A stretch of 64,000 nucleotides of DNA from Ardenticatenaceae bacterium (GCA_020634435.1 JACKBS010000016.1:62001-126000); one strand, 5' to 3'. Shown: positions 50,850 through 60,557, counted from the stretch's first letter. Translations and numbers: made by a program. The notes: generated by a model from the letters alone, not told the origin.

Positions 50850-51066
50850 AAATAGACTCCATACAGAAGGTTTTAGTTGTGTAGTTGCGACATGCGAAGA
50901 ACGAAAACGCGTTGATTGACGTTAAGAAAATGTGCTACAACCCTAAAACCGATGATTTTATTTGAACGATACCAGTATAAGCCACACTCGCGAGATATGA
51001 CTTTATTGCTCACATAAGAGTTACTTATGTTATCATAACCCAACAAATTTTCACCAACTTGCTAAT
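50850..51066. promoter_or_regulatory. Intergenic leader of the ricT operon
   Basis: About 215 AT-rich bases. It contains the inverted repeat CATAAG-AGTTA-CTTATG (51013-51029) and, on the minus strand, TATACT (50979-50974) as a possible -10. The start site is not certain. Confidence 0.35.
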
Positions 51067-51098
51067 AAAAAGGCCAGCCCCGTTCCCGGCGCTGGCCT
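51067..51098 (-). terminator. Terminator of the iscX-nuo-mrp operon
   Basis: AGGCCAGC (51071-51078) pairs with GCTGGCCT (51091-51098), with a C-rich loop. On the minus strand it is followed by TTTTTATT, 24 bp past the mrp stop. Confidence 0.8.
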
Positions 51099-51121
51099 CA
51101 ATTTTTGAAAACAGGCTCAAA

Positions 51122-52195
51122 TTAGCCTATCAACTCAATCGGAATAAAGTTGTTGGACTTTTGCAAAGCCAACACGCTAACACGCGCCGCTACTTTCTGG
51201 GCAATCTCTTCAATGGCATTGGCTGCCGGTGAGTCGGGGAAGGCAACTACGATGGGTTGACCGTTATCACCGCCCATGCGCACATTGGCATCCATCGGCA
51301 CGCTGCCCAAATACTCCGAGTTGTAATCGGCAGCTAATTTAGCCCCAGCACCCGTGCCAAAAAATTCGCCGCTCATATTTTCCACGACGCCTAAAATCGG
51401 CACGTCCAGCTTCTCAAACATCTTCAGGCCGCGCAGTGCGTCGGAGGCGGCTACCTGCATAGGCTGAGTCACTACGACGGTGCCGGACAACGGCAGCACT
51501 TGTGCCAGCGTCAACTGGGCATCGCTGGTGCCTGGCGGTAAATCAATGATGAGGTAATCCAGTTCACCCCAATCCACATCGGTGAGCAGCTGTGTGATGG
51601 CACTGTGCAGCATAGGGCCACGCCAAATCAGCGGTTGGTCTGGCTGTACCAGGAAGGCCATGGAGATAAATTTAACGCCGTAATTTTCGGCGGGCACCAT
51701 TTTGCGGTTGCGCGGCGGTGGCATTTGGCCCACACCCATCATCATTGGCACATTTGGCCCAAGAATGTCGGCATCCAACAAGCCCACGCTGGCTCCAGTT
51801 TTAGCCAACGCAATGGCCAGATTAACGGCCACAGTGGATTTGCCCACACCGCCTTTCCCGCTGGAAACAGCAATGGTGTTACGGAACGCCTGCCCCAATT
51901 GGTCTTTAATGCGCCGGTCGGTGGGCACATTGGCATCCCAGTTGATGGTGATCTGGCCAATCCCAGGCACGCTGGCCAAAGCGGCACGGCAATCGGCCTC
52001 CATTTTGCCTTTGAGTGGGCAGGCTGGCGTGGTCAGCATGATGGTAAAGCTGACGTCGCTACCCTCTATTTTTAGATTACGGACCATATTGAGGGAAACC
52101 AGGTCACGATGCAGTTCAGGTTCGATGACGGTAGCCAGAGCAGCCATTACGGCCGTTTCAGTCACCCCACCCTCATTATTCTTACTTTTAAACAT
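51122..52195 (-). CDS. Mrp/NBP35-family P-loop ATPase (Fe-S carrier type)
   Basis: 357 residues. An N-terminal MIP18/DUF59 domain (about 15-90, TTPACPLKGKMEADCR) is fused to a deviant-Walker ATPase with SSGKGGVGKST at 111-121 and DYLIIDLPPGTSD. The Mrp/ApbC group loads or carries Fe-S clusters. The region after VVENMS, where many members have a CxxC that bridges a cluster between subunits, reads GEFFGTGAG with no cysteines. It is last in the iscX-nuoB-nuoCD-nuoI-mrp operon and so probably serves complex I assembly. ATG follows AAGGAG. Confidence 0.9.
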   Translation of the reverse strand: MFKSKNNEGGVTETAVMAALATVIEPELHRDLVSLNMVRNLKIEGSDVSFTIMLTTPACPLKGKMEADCRAALASVPGIGQITINWDANVPTDRRIKDQLGQAFRNTIAVSSGKGGVGKSTVAVNLAIALAKTGASVGLLDADILGPNVPMMMGVGQMPPPRNRKMVPAENYGVKFISMAFLVQPDQPLIWRGPMLHSAITQLLTDVDWGELDYLIIDLPPGTSDAQLTLAQVLPLSGTVVVTQPMQVAASDALRGLKMFEKLDVPILGVVENMSGEFFGTGAGAKLAADYNSEYLGSVPMDANVRMGGDNGQPIVVAFPDSPAANAIEEIAQKVAARVSVLALQKSNNFIPIELIG

Positions 52196-52285
52196 AGTTG
52201 CTCCTTAAACAGAGATTGCGTACCTCACCCTGGGGATGAAATACGCAATGCTCAGAAAATTCTTCAAATGATTAAGGGCAGAGAA

Positions 52286-52981
52286 TTAGTAATATTCCCC
52301 GCGATAAAATAGCTGCTTGGTGTGCTCTTCAGACAGTTGTGGCGCATCAGCTGGGTCACCGTCCTTGCCGTGTTCTTTCTTCCACGCCTTCAGCTCATCC
52401 ACATGGTCACGAATGGCGGCTTCCGCCTCTGCCTTCTTCGGCGCAATCTCGCGCCAGTAGCTCAGGGGCTTGCTCAAGCGCTCTTTGTCATGAATGTGTG
52501 CCGTGGTGCGGTCATAGCTGGCCAATTCATAATCATGGTCCAGCTTGATTGCGTCAAACGGGCAGAACTCCATGCAAAAGCCACAGTTCATGCAAATGTC
52601 GATGTCAATGTAAAACTCATTCGGTTCCGGCTTGGGACGGCCGTTCGGCTGCACCCCACGCTCGATCCAAATGCACTGGGGCGGGCATACCTTGGCACAA
52701 ATACCGCAAGAGGTACACCAATCCTTACCCCATTTTTGCCCAGGAGGCGGATTGTCCGTCACCAAAAACGGCACAAAACGGAAGCGCTCCGGCACCGGGA
52801 GTTTTTCTTCCGGGTAGAAGACGGTCTTCACGCCCTTACCCTTCAGGCCCTGGCGTACTTTTAACGCCTCTTCATTGTAATAACGGCCGCCACGGGCTGC
52901 CCAAAAAATGTCGTCCAGGTAGGAATCCACGAAATGCTTCATGGTAATGGCCATACCTTTCAAAATGCCAAGTCCGTACAT
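52286..52981 (-). CDS. nuoI: NADH-quinone oxidoreductase subunit I
   Basis: 231 residues; two-[4Fe-4S] ferredoxin subunit of complex I. Cluster motifs CTSCGICAKVCPP (about 89-101) and CMNCGFCMEFCP (about 133-144) are complete. The N-terminus (FVDSYLDDIFWAARGGRYY) replaces the usual amphipathic helix, and the C-terminus is extended by about 60 charged residues. It begins 19 bp after nuoCD. Confidence 0.92.
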   Translation of the reverse strand: MYGLGILKGMAITMKHFVDSYLDDIFWAARGGRYYNEEALKVRQGLKGKGVKTVFYPEEKLPVPERFRFVPFLVTDNPPPGQKWGKDWCTSCGICAKVCPPQCIWIERGVQPNGRPKPEPNEFYIDIDICMNCGFCMEFCPFDAIKLDHDYELASYDRTTAHIHDKERLSKPLSYWREIAPKKAEAEAAIRDHVDELKAWKKEHGKDGDPADAPQLSEEHTKQLFYRGEYY

Positions 52982-53000
52982 AGCTTCTCCTCAGCAACGA

Positions 53001-54821
53001 TTAGCGGTCAACTTCACCCAAAACAATATCAATGCTACCTAAAATGGCCACGATGTCGGCCACTTTGTGCCCTTCACACATCTTGCCCAGCGGGGTCAGA
53101 TTGATGAAGGATGGGGCACGAACATGATACCGATCCGGATTGGATTCACGACGGCGAGCAGTGATGTAATAACCAAGCTCACCTTTGGGATTTTCCACAC
53201 GGCCGTATGATTCACCAGCGTTAGGCATGCGGATGGCATACTGCGGTTTGCCCGAGATAATCGGCGCACCCTTGGTCGCCTTGATGTGCGGCATCACCTG
53301 CTCCAAAATGCGCAAGCTCTGCTGCATTTCATCCATACGGATGAGGTAACGATCATAAATATCGCCGTTGTAGCGCACCGGAATATCAAAATCGAGGTGC
53401 TCATAGTAGGAATAGGGTTCGGCACGACGCACATCATACTGCACACCGCTGGCCCGCATTACAGGACCGGCAACGCTGTACGCAATTGCATCCTCACGAG
53501 ACAAAACGCCCACGCCAATGCTGCGCGCCCGCACAATCTCGTTGTTGGTCATCAGCCCATTGCCCTGGTCCAAAACAGCCGGGATGTGCTCGTAAATCAA
53601 CTCTTCCAGGAAGCTAATTGTTTCCTGCTCCCGCACGTAGTCGGGCAAATCGTAGGCAACCCCACCAAAGCGCATGTAGTTGCACATCATGCGGGAACCC
53701 GCTGCCGCTTCAAAGAAGTCCAGAATCAGTTCGCGTTCAAGGTAGAAGTAAAGCATGGGCGTTTGCAGCGCACCCAAATCGTTAAGCAAGAAGCCCAACG
53801 CCCACAGATGGTTACAAATCCGGGTCAGCTCCACCATGAGAATGCGAATCCACTCAGCCCGTTCGGGCACTTCCGAACCCAGTAATTTTTCCACAGCCAA
53901 AACGTAACCGTGGTTATTACCCATCGAGCTCAGATAATCCAACCGATCTGTGTAGGGGATATTGCCAATGAAGGTGTTGCGCTCACCAATTTTTTCGTGA
54001 TTGCGATGCAGGTAACCCATCACCGGCTTGAGATCAAGCACTGTCTCACCATCCAGCGTTACCACCATGCGGAACACGCCGTGGGTAGATGGATGCTGCG
54101 GCCCCATGTTTACCGTCAGTTTATCGGTTTTCAGGCCAGACTGCTGATCACGGGTGTAGGTGATGCCCGTGTACATATCAGTTTCAACATCGTACTCGTC
54201 GCCAGTGGGTAGCCAGCCTGCGGGATACTGCACATTTTTGCCGTAGGTTGTCTTTTCTTCAGCGCGGAACACTTCCCCGCCGGGCCAACGGCTGCCAAAT
54301 GGCTTGTGATCTTCTTCGTAAAAGACCTCTTTCCAATCTTTGCGCAGTGGGTGACCGGCAAAACCATCCCAGGTGAGAATGCGGCGCAGGTCATGATGGC
54401 CATCAAAACGAATGCCCAGCAAATCCCACGCTTCACGTTCCTGGAAGTCTGCACCAGGCCAGATGGGGGTGAGGGACGGCACAACCGGATCGTCGCGGTC
54501 TACCTGCACATGCAGCACCAGGGCGCTGCCGCCCTGATCAATGCTGTAGGTGTGGTACACCACTTCCATTTTGTTATCGTTGAGCTGGTCTACGCCAGTG
54601 ACACTGCTGAGGTAGTCGAAGCCAATTTCGTCGCGCAGCGCGGTGGCCACTTCAACCAATTTATCCGGCGCGACCATCAAACCTGAATAACCGTCACGCG
54701 TGTCATCGGTGACGCCATCGGGGAAACGTTCTTTGAGGAGGGCTGCGGCGCGTTCTACCGGATTTTGGCTAACGGCCGTTCCATCATCCTGGGGCATATC
54801 ATCAAGAATCGTATCGTTCAT
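53001..54821 (-). CDS. nuoCD: NADH-quinone oxidoreductase, fused subunits C and D
   Basis: 606 residues. NuoC part at about 25-200 (ending EREAWDLLGIRFDGHHDLRR and HPLRKDW); NuoD part from about 230 (VNMGPQHPSTHGVFRM, YLHRNHEKIGERNTF) to the end (GSIDIVLGEVDR). NuoD forms the quinone-binding pocket with NuoB. The C-D fusion is known in enterobacteria and several other lineages. The extreme N-terminus (about 20 acidic residues) includes an ACGGCCGT-encoded GTAVS. It lies 32 bp after nuoB. Confidence 0.95.
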   Translation of the reverse strand: MNDTILDDMPQDDGTAVSQNPVERAAALLKERFPDGVTDDTRDGYSGLMVAPDKLVEVATALRDEIGFDYLSSVTGVDQLNDNKMEVVYHTYSIDQGGSALVLHVQVDRDDPVVPSLTPIWPGADFQEREAWDLLGIRFDGHHDLRRILTWDGFAGHPLRKDWKEVFYEEDHKPFGSRWPGGEVFRAEEKTTYGKNVQYPAGWLPTGDEYDVETDMYTGITYTRDQQSGLKTDKLTVNMGPQHPSTHGVFRMVVTLDGETVLDLKPVMGYLHRNHEKIGERNTFIGNIPYTDRLDYLSSMGNNHGYVLAVEKLLGSEVPERAEWIRILMVELTRICNHLWALGFLLNDLGALQTPMLYFYLERELILDFFEAAAGSRMMCNYMRFGGVAYDLPDYVREQETISFLEELIYEHIPAVLDQGNGLMTNNEIVRARSIGVGVLSREDAIAYSVAGPVMRASGVQYDVRRAEPYSYYEHLDFDIPVRYNGDIYDRYLIRMDEMQQSLRILEQVMPHIKATKGAPIISGKPQYAIRMPNAGESYGRVENPKGELGYYITARRRESNPDRYHVRAPSFINLTPLGKMCEGHKVADIVAILGSIDIVLGEVDR

Positions 54822-54853
54822 GAGTGATCCTTCTTCGTAAATTTGGGGCGCAA

Positions 54854-55537
54854 TTAAGCGGCCGTTTCAACAGGTTCCGCTTCATCAACAGCAGGCGCTT
54901 TAGCCGCTTCAGCTTTGATGAGATCGAGCTGGCGCAGGTCTACCAGGTCCGGGCCTAATACAGGAACCGGGACCAAGCCCGTGGTAGGATCATCTTTGCG
55001 ATACCAGGGCACCGTCGCGATGGACTGCTGGTCGATCTTTTCTTGCAAAGCAATCAAACCATTGATCAGCGCTTGTGGCGTGGGAGGGCAACCGGGCACA
55101 TACACATCTACGGGGAGGAACTTGTCAATTCCATCCACAACGTTGTACCCCTCTTTGAAAGGACCACCGCCAGAAGCACAGGCCCCCATGCTCAGCACGT
55201 AGCGCGGTTCGGGCATCTGGTTGTACAGGCGCACGATGGTGGGCACCATCTTCTTGGTAACGGTGCCAGAAATGATCATCAGGTCAGACTGGCGCGGTGT
55301 GGCACGAAAAACTTCCATACCAAAACGAGCCAGATCGTAACGGCTGGCAGCGGTACAAATCATCTCGATGGCACAGCAGGCCAGACCAAAAACCATTGGC
55401 CAGACGGAATTGCGCCGACCCCAGTTGTAAACAGGGTCTAAAAGCTTGGCAATGTTGGTAATGACCACATTGTTACTGAGTTCATCGGGAACGGTAATTT
55501 CTGGTGAACCAGCGGCTGAACTGTCAGCTTGCGTCAT
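54854..55537 (-). CDS. nuoB: NADH-quinone oxidoreductase subunit B
   Basis: 227 residues; carries cluster N2, the last electron donor to quinone. The four ligands are visible: adjacent cysteines in FGLACCAIEM, GACASGGGPF and PGCPPTPQALING. The C-terminus is extended by about 40 residues (ending EAEPVETAA). Its ATG overlaps the stop of iscX (ATGA), so the two are translationally coupled. Confidence 0.95.
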   Translation of the reverse strand: MTQADSSAAGSPEITVPDELSNNVVITNIAKLLDPVYNWGRRNSVWPMVFGLACCAIEMICTAASRYDLARFGMEVFRATPRQSDLMIISGTVTKKMVPTIVRLYNQMPEPRYVLSMGACASGGGPFKEGYNVVDGIDKFLPVDVYVPGCPPTPQALINGLIALQEKIDQQSIATVPWYRKDDPTTGLVPVPVLGPDLVDLRQLDLIKAEAAKAPAVDEAEPVETAA

Positions 55538-55755
55538 GAATTGGTTGCCTCCTCATACCAGACGGTTTGAATATCCAGCAAAATCCGCTCGGTAACCATG
55601 GCGGGATCATCGGCAAAACCGGGCAAGCCTTCCACGAGTTCGGCCAGCTCTTCCAGACCGACATCTTCCGGGTTACGCTCTGGGTATTGTGTCATCAACG
55701 CCACGGTGATGGCGTAAGTCGATTCCCAATACAGCTGGTGCGGTTGTTGACTCAC
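55534..55755 (-). CDS. iscX: IscX-family Fe-S assembly protein
   Basis: 73 residues from a GTG, with AGG upstream. It matches the IscX/YfhJ pattern along its length: an initial L-x-W segment, QYPERNPEDVGLEELAELVE, the acidic GFADDPA, and ERILLDIQTVWYEEA at the end. IscX binds IscS and iron and tunes cluster synthesis. It is normally in the isc operon; here it is the first gene of the nuoB-nuoCD-nuoI-mrp operon. Identification is by pattern and I regard it as likely. Confidence 0.8.
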   Translation of the reverse strand: MSQQPHQLYWESTYAITVALMTQYPERNPEDVGLEELAELVEGLPGFADDPAMVTERILLDIQTVWYEEATNS

Positions 55756-55997
55756 TGCGTGGTTACCTGTTAGGCGGGTCTCCCCTGAAGCACATCAAAA
55801 GGTGTTCAGTGGGGAACGGCCGTTTGCAGGGATATTTCCGTTTTAATCTAAACACAAAATTTAATACGTCGGGCGCAGGGAAATTTTGTCTTTATCTCGA
55901 TAGGTTTAAGTATATTACAATGTCATGCATGGGGCGAGTTTATTTATGACATTTTTCACAATTAGTGTATCTTTGGCCAGGGTTATTGTCAAAAATT

Positions 55998-57134
55998 ATG
56001 TACCATATTCACCTCATCTCACCCTACCACGGCGGCAGCCATCAAGCATGGGCCGAAGGGTGGCAGCAAAGCAGCCAACACGACATCATCCTCCACACCT
56101 TGCCCGACCGATTTTGGAAGTGGCGCATGCACGGCGGAGCCATCACACTGGCGCGCCGCTTTTTGGCGGCCAAAGCCCAGCCAGACCTAATTGTGGCTAC
56201 CGACATGCTGGATTTGACCACTTTCTTAGCCCTGACGCGCTCGCAAACGGTCGTTATTCCCACTGCCCTCTACCTGCATGAAAATCAGCTCACCTACCCG
56301 CTGCCAGAAGACGGCCGTTCCGGCCCTATGCGCCGCCAGCTTGGCGAACGCGACCAACATTATGCATTTATCAACATCGCCTCCATGCTGGCCGCCGACA
56401 CCGTTTTTTTTAATTCGGCATACCATCTGAACAGCTTTTTTGCCGCGCTGCCCAACTTTTTGAAGCACTTCCCAGAGTACAACGAGCTGAACATGGTTAG
56501 AACCCTGCAAAAGAAAAGCCAGGTGCTTCCCGTGGGTATTAACTTTGCCCGCCTGGCCCTGGATGAAAAACCAGAGCCCAATCGGGTGCCGCTTATCTTA
56601 TGGAACCAACGCTGGGAGTACGACAAAAACCCTGAGGCGTTTTTTGCCGCCCTGTTTGCGGTGGCCGAGGCGGGTATTGAGTTTGAGGTGGCGCTTTGTG
56701 GGCAGCAATATGGGAAACGGCCGTCTATCTTCACTAAAGCGCTGCAAGAGTTAGGTGCGCGGGTCATCCATGCCGGGCACGCTGATTTGCCCACCTATCG
56801 CCGCCTGCTGTGGCAGGCCGATGTTACCCTCTCCACGGCGCATCATGAGTTTTTTGGCATCAGCGTGCTGGAAGCGATTCACTGCCACACCTTTCCACTG
56901 CTGCCCAACCGGCTAAGCTACCCTGAGCTGCTGCCGCCTGAATTTCACGAAGCCTGCCTTTACCAAAACGAGGCTGATCTGGTGCAAAAATTAACCCTGG
57001 CATTAACCAATCGCAATGCCACGACGGAAACAGCGCGGAAATTGGCAACGGCCGTATCTCGCTTTTCCTGGCAGCAGCTTGCCCCCATTTACGACGAACA
57101 AATGCGTACTATTTCCCGCAAAATCACCCCCTAA
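55998..57134 (+). CDS. tRNA-queuosine mannosyltransferase-like glycosyltransferase (DUF3524/GTDC1)
   Basis: 378 residues from the ATG at 55998 (an upstream GTG at 55965 is possible). The N-terminal domain has the hallmark HLISPYHGGSHQAWAEGW, LPDRFWKWRMHGGA, VATDMLDLTTFLA and YLHENQLTYPL of the DUF3524 family, whose animal member (GTDC1/QTMAN) adds mannose to queuosine in tRNA-Asp. The C-terminal half is a GT-B donor domain (LILWNQRWEYDKNPEAFF, STAHHEFFGISVLEAIHC). Bacterial members are annotated by homology. No queuosine synthesis gene is seen nearby. Confidence 0.85.
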   Translation: MYHIHLISPYHGGSHQAWAEGWQQSSQHDIILHTLPDRFWKWRMHGGAITLARRFLAAKAQPDLIVATDMLDLTTFLALTRSQTVVIPTALYLHENQLTYPLPEDGRSGPMRRQLGERDQHYAFINIASMLAADTVFFNSAYHLNSFFAALPNFLKHFPEYNELNMVRTLQKKSQVLPVGINFARLALDEKPEPNRVPLILWNQRWEYDKNPEAFFAALFAVAEAGIEFEVALCGQQYGKRPSIFTKALQELGARVIHAGHADLPTYRRLLWQADVTLSTAHHEFFGISVLEAIHCHTFPLLPNRLSYPELLPPEFHEACLYQNEADLVQKLTLALTNRNATTETARKLATAVSRFSWQQLAPIYDEQMRTISRKITP

Positions 57135-57262
57135 ACCGTTTGGCACAACGCTGCATTTAGGGTATCGTTTTTATGTGTGGCAAAGTAGCAAATCAGCACA
57201 AACACGTTTCCACTAATAAACAAACACAAAATAAGTCAAGTCACAACCTGGGAGAAGACTCG

Positions 57263-58192
57263 ATGAGTGATGGGGCAAAAAAAATCGGCTTACTGATTGG
57301 TCAAGAATGGGAATGGCCCGAAGCCTTTATGAAAGCGGTCAATGAGAGTGGCGCAGATGTAACGGCCGAAATGATGCAGCTTGGCGGCACATTCATGGGC
57401 GAGCCAGTCGATTACGATGTGATCATCGACCGTATTTCGCACGAGATACCCTATTACAGAGCATATCTCAAATACGCCGCCATTCAGGGCACTTACATCA
57501 TCAACAACCCCTATATGACCTCTGCCGACAGCAAATTTTCTAGCACGGCTTTGGTCAGCCGCCTGGGTCTTAAAAGCCCCCGCACTATTGTTTTGCCCAA
57601 CAAGCAGGTCGATCGCGACGTGACGCCCAGCACCTTTCGCAACTTGAAATATCCGATGGATTGGCAGGCTATCATTGACTACGTGGGCGTACCGGCCATT
57701 TTTAAGGACAACGTGGCCACGGGTCGTCGTGGGGTTCATCGTGTCCACAACGTCGATGAGCTTATCCAGCGGTACGATGAGAGTAGCACCCGCACCAAAA
57801 TTTTGCAGCAAATCATCGAGTCCGATGAACATATCCACTGCTTTGTCGTTGGCCAGGAGAAGGTGTTATCCCTGCCGTACTCACGCAAACACGGCCGTTA
57901 CCAACAAAACACCCTTTCCAACGATGAGCCGAAAGGCAAGCAGTTGGCCGAAGACGCCTTGCGCATTACGCGCGCCTACCAATACGATATCAATATGGTC
58001 GAGTTCGTCATCAAAGATGGTACCACCTATGTCATCAATGGCACCTACCCCACCCCCGACATTGACCTCACATTGATGACCGAAAGCCAGTTCCAATGGT
58101 TGGTGAAAGAAACGGCCGCTTTGGCTATTGACCGGGCGCAACGGCCGTTGGCTCAGTCCGGCATATTCCACCGACCAGAAAGCAACAGTTAA
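57263..58192 (+). CDS. ATP-grasp family enzyme (ligase-like)
   Basis: 309 residues from the ATG at 57263 (GGGAGAAG upstream). Three-part ATP-grasp layout: an N-terminal Rossmann-like part (GLLIGQEWEWPEAFMKAV), a nucleotide-binding part with VPAIFKDNVATGRRGVHRV, and a C-terminal part with YDINMVEFVIKDGTTYVING, in which the metal ligands Glu and Asn are visible. This is the RimK/glutathione-synthetase-like group that joins a carboxylate to an amine. Substrates unknown. Its own short transcript is likely. Confidence 0.8.
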   Translation: MSDGAKKIGLLIGQEWEWPEAFMKAVNESGADVTAEMMQLGGTFMGEPVDYDVIIDRISHEIPYYRAYLKYAAIQGTYIINNPYMTSADSKFSSTALVSRLGLKSPRTIVLPNKQVDRDVTPSTFRNLKYPMDWQAIIDYVGVPAIFKDNVATGRRGVHRVHNVDELIQRYDESSTRTKILQQIIESDEHIHCFVVGQEKVLSLPYSRKHGRYQQNTLSNDEPKGKQLAEDALRITRAYQYDINMVEFVIKDGTTYVINGTYPTPDIDLTLMTESQFQWLVKETAALAIDRAQRPLAQSGIFHRPESNS

Positions 58193-58230
58193 CCAGCACC
58201 AGAAATATACCCACTGTGCAATTGTGTCCA

Positions 58231-58258
58231 TTGAAACCGTGCCTAAGCATGTTATAAT
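58231..58258 (+). promoter_or_regulatory. Promoter of the glgP operon
   Basis: TTGAAA (58231-58236), 16-nt spacer, TATAAT (58253-58258). The leader to the glgP ATG is about 135 nt. Confidence 0.7.
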
Positions 58259-58401
58259 TGGCGGAATTAGTTGATGCATCAACCAAAACCAAACAGCATC
58301 AACCTCTTAAAAATCCGCCACCACGTGAATGACAGAAAGTATTCAAGATTTTCTATCCATCATTAGTGGAGAAGTCATTGGCGTAAAAGGATCAAAAAAA
58401 T

Positions 58402-60546
58402 ATGTCACACCTAAACGATAAAGTTCCCGAGAAAATCGGCCGTATTACCGAGTTGGCCTATAACCTTTGGTGGAGTTGGACTCCCGAAGCACGCGGCCTC
58501 TTCCGTCGCCTGGATTACCCCCTCTGGCGCAAAACCCTGCACAATCCCGTGCAAATGCTCCAAGAAATCAGCCCCGCTAAACTTCAAGAAGCAGCCCAAG
58601 ATTCCATCTTCATCCGACAATACAACAAAGTAATGATGTTGTTCGATGAAACCATGAAAAATCGCGGCACCTGGTTCCATCAGACCTATCCAGAGCTAGG
58701 CGATAAGACCATTGGTTACTTCTCCTTTGAGTTTGGTCTCCACAGCTCGCTGCCCATCTACTCCGGTGGTCTAGGCATCCTCTCCGGCGACCACGCCAAA
58801 GAGGCCAGCGACTTAGGGCTGCCCTTTGTCGGTGTTGGCTTCATGTATCCCCAGGGGTACTTCCGCCAGCGGCTCCCATCACACGGCTGGCAGGAAGCCG
58901 TCTATCACCAGCTAGACATTAGCCAGGCTCCCGTGTTGCCCATGCTCGATGGCAATGGCCACGAGATGCGCGTTTCGGTAAATCTGGCTGGCCGTCCAGT
59001 ACATGCCCGCATCTGGCACGTACGCGTAGGCCGCAACCCACTCTTCCTGCTAGACACCGACGTAGATGAAAACGAACCGTGGGATCGCGAACTTTCCGCC
59101 CGCCTCTACGCTGGCGATTCCGAAACCCGCATTCGCCAGGAAATTATGCTGGGCATTGGCGGCGTCCGGGCCTTGCGGGCTTTAGGCATCAATCCCTCCG
59201 TCTGGCACATGAACGAAGGCCACTCCGCCTTCCTAACCCTTGAAGGCATCCGCGAACAAGTTTCTCAGGGCAAAAGCTTTGAAGAAGCTGTCACAATCGT
59301 TAAAAAGCAATCTGTTTTTACGACCCACACACCAGTCCCAGCCGGGCACGATGCCTTTGGCTTCCATCTCGTTGAGCAATATTTCAATGGTTACTGGGAT
59401 GAATTGGGCATCAGTCGGGAACGATTCCTGAGCTTGGGTGGCCACGAAGAAGAATGGGGCATGGCCTTCAATATGACGGTGTTGGCTCTCAACCTCTCGG
59501 GCCAATCCAACGGCGTAAGTGAGCTACATGGCAAGGTTTCCCGTGAAATGTGGCAAGAAGTTTGGCCCAGCAAAACCGCAGACGAAGTGCCGATCAGTTC
59601 CATCACCAATGGCGTACACGTTTCAACGTGGGTCGCCGGTGAAGTCCACAATATTTTCGACAAATATCTTGGCCCAAGCTGGCTAGATGAACAAGACAAT
59701 CCGGCCATCTGGCAGCGCCTGGCAGAAGTGCCGGATGGCGAAATGTGGGAGGTCCATCTGGCACTCAAGCGCAAACTGATGAGCTTCCTTCGCGAGCGGG
59801 TTCGGCGGCGCTGGGTTAGCGGTGGCAACGACCCGACACAGGTATTAACCAGCGGTACCCTGCTTGATCCCGAAGCGCTGACGATTGGTTTTGCCCGTCG
59901 TTTTGCTACCTACAAGCGCGCCACGCTCATCTTCCGAGATTTGCAGCGGTTGCAGAACATCTTGCTGGACACGCATCGCCCAGTGCAAATCATCTTTGCC
60001 GGTAAGTCTCATCCAGCAGATGAGCCGGGCAAGTCGCTCATTCAGCATATCTACAACCTGGCCAAACACAACCAGTTGGGCGGGCGCATTGCCTTCATTG
60101 AAGATTACGACATGCACATGGCCCGTTATCTGACCCAAGGTGTGGATGTGTGGTTGAACAACCCACGCCGCCCACGCGAAGCCAGCGGCACCAGCGGGAT
60201 GAAAGCGGCTATCAACGGCATTCCAAACCTAAGCATCCTCGATGGGTGGTGGGCTGAAGGGTACAACGGCGCCAACGGCTGGGCCATTGGCGACGAGCGT
60301 GAATTCGACAATCACGATATTCAGGATGAATTCGACGCCAATGCCATTTACCAGCTGCTAGAAGAAGAAATCGTTCCGCTTTACTACGATCGCGATCGGG
60401 ACGGTATTCCGCGGGGCTGGGTAGAAATTATGCGCGAGAGCATGCGTTCCTGTACGCCAATGTTTGGCACGCGCCGCATGATTAAGGAATACACCACCAA
60501 CCTGTATGTAAAAGCGATGCTGGCTGGTGAAACCGAGCTGGCCTAG
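58402..60546 (+). CDS. glgP: Alpha-glucan (glycogen/maltodextrin) phosphorylase, GT35
   Basis: 714 residues, the shorter mycobacterial-type phosphorylase with the N-terminal DUF3417-like part (ITELAYNLWWSWTPEARGLF). Releases glucose 1-phosphate from alpha-1,4-glucan; pgm at 40866 would use the product. The pyridoxal-phosphate lysine is Lys601 in GTSGMKAAINGIPN; glucan and phosphate site motifs include FTTHTPVPAGHDAF, ITNGVHVSTW and GFARRFATYKRATL. AAAGGAT precedes the ATG. No ACGGCCGT occurs in the whole gene. Confidence 0.95.
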   Translation: MSHLNDKVPEKIGRITELAYNLWWSWTPEARGLFRRLDYPLWRKTLHNPVQMLQEISPAKLQEAAQDSIFIRQYNKVMMLFDETMKNRGTWFHQTYPELGDKTIGYFSFEFGLHSSLPIYSGGLGILSGDHAKEASDLGLPFVGVGFMYPQGYFRQRLPSHGWQEAVYHQLDISQAPVLPMLDGNGHEMRVSVNLAGRPVHARIWHVRVGRNPLFLLDTDVDENEPWDRELSARLYAGDSETRIRQEIMLGIGGVRALRALGINPSVWHMNEGHSAFLTLEGIREQVSQGKSFEEAVTIVKKQSVFTTHTPVPAGHDAFGFHLVEQYFNGYWDELGISRERFLSLGGHEEEWGMAFNMTVLALNLSGQSNGVSELHGKVSREMWQEVWPSKTADEVPISSITNGVHVSTWVAGEVHNIFDKYLGPSWLDEQDNPAIWQRLAEVPDGEMWEVHLALKRKLMSFLRERVRRRWVSGGNDPTQVLTSGTLLDPEALTIGFARRFATYKRATLIFRDLQRLQNILLDTHRPVQIIFAGKSHPADEPGKSLIQHIYNLAKHNQLGGRIAFIEDYDMHMARYLTQGVDVWLNNPRRPREASGTSGMKAAINGIPNLSILDGWWAEGYNGANGWAIGDEREFDNHDIQDEFDANAIYQLLEEEIVPLYYDRDRDGIPRGWVEIMRESMRSCTPMFGTRRMIKEYTTNLYVKAMLAGETELA

Positions 60547-60557
60547 ATTAAAACGTC

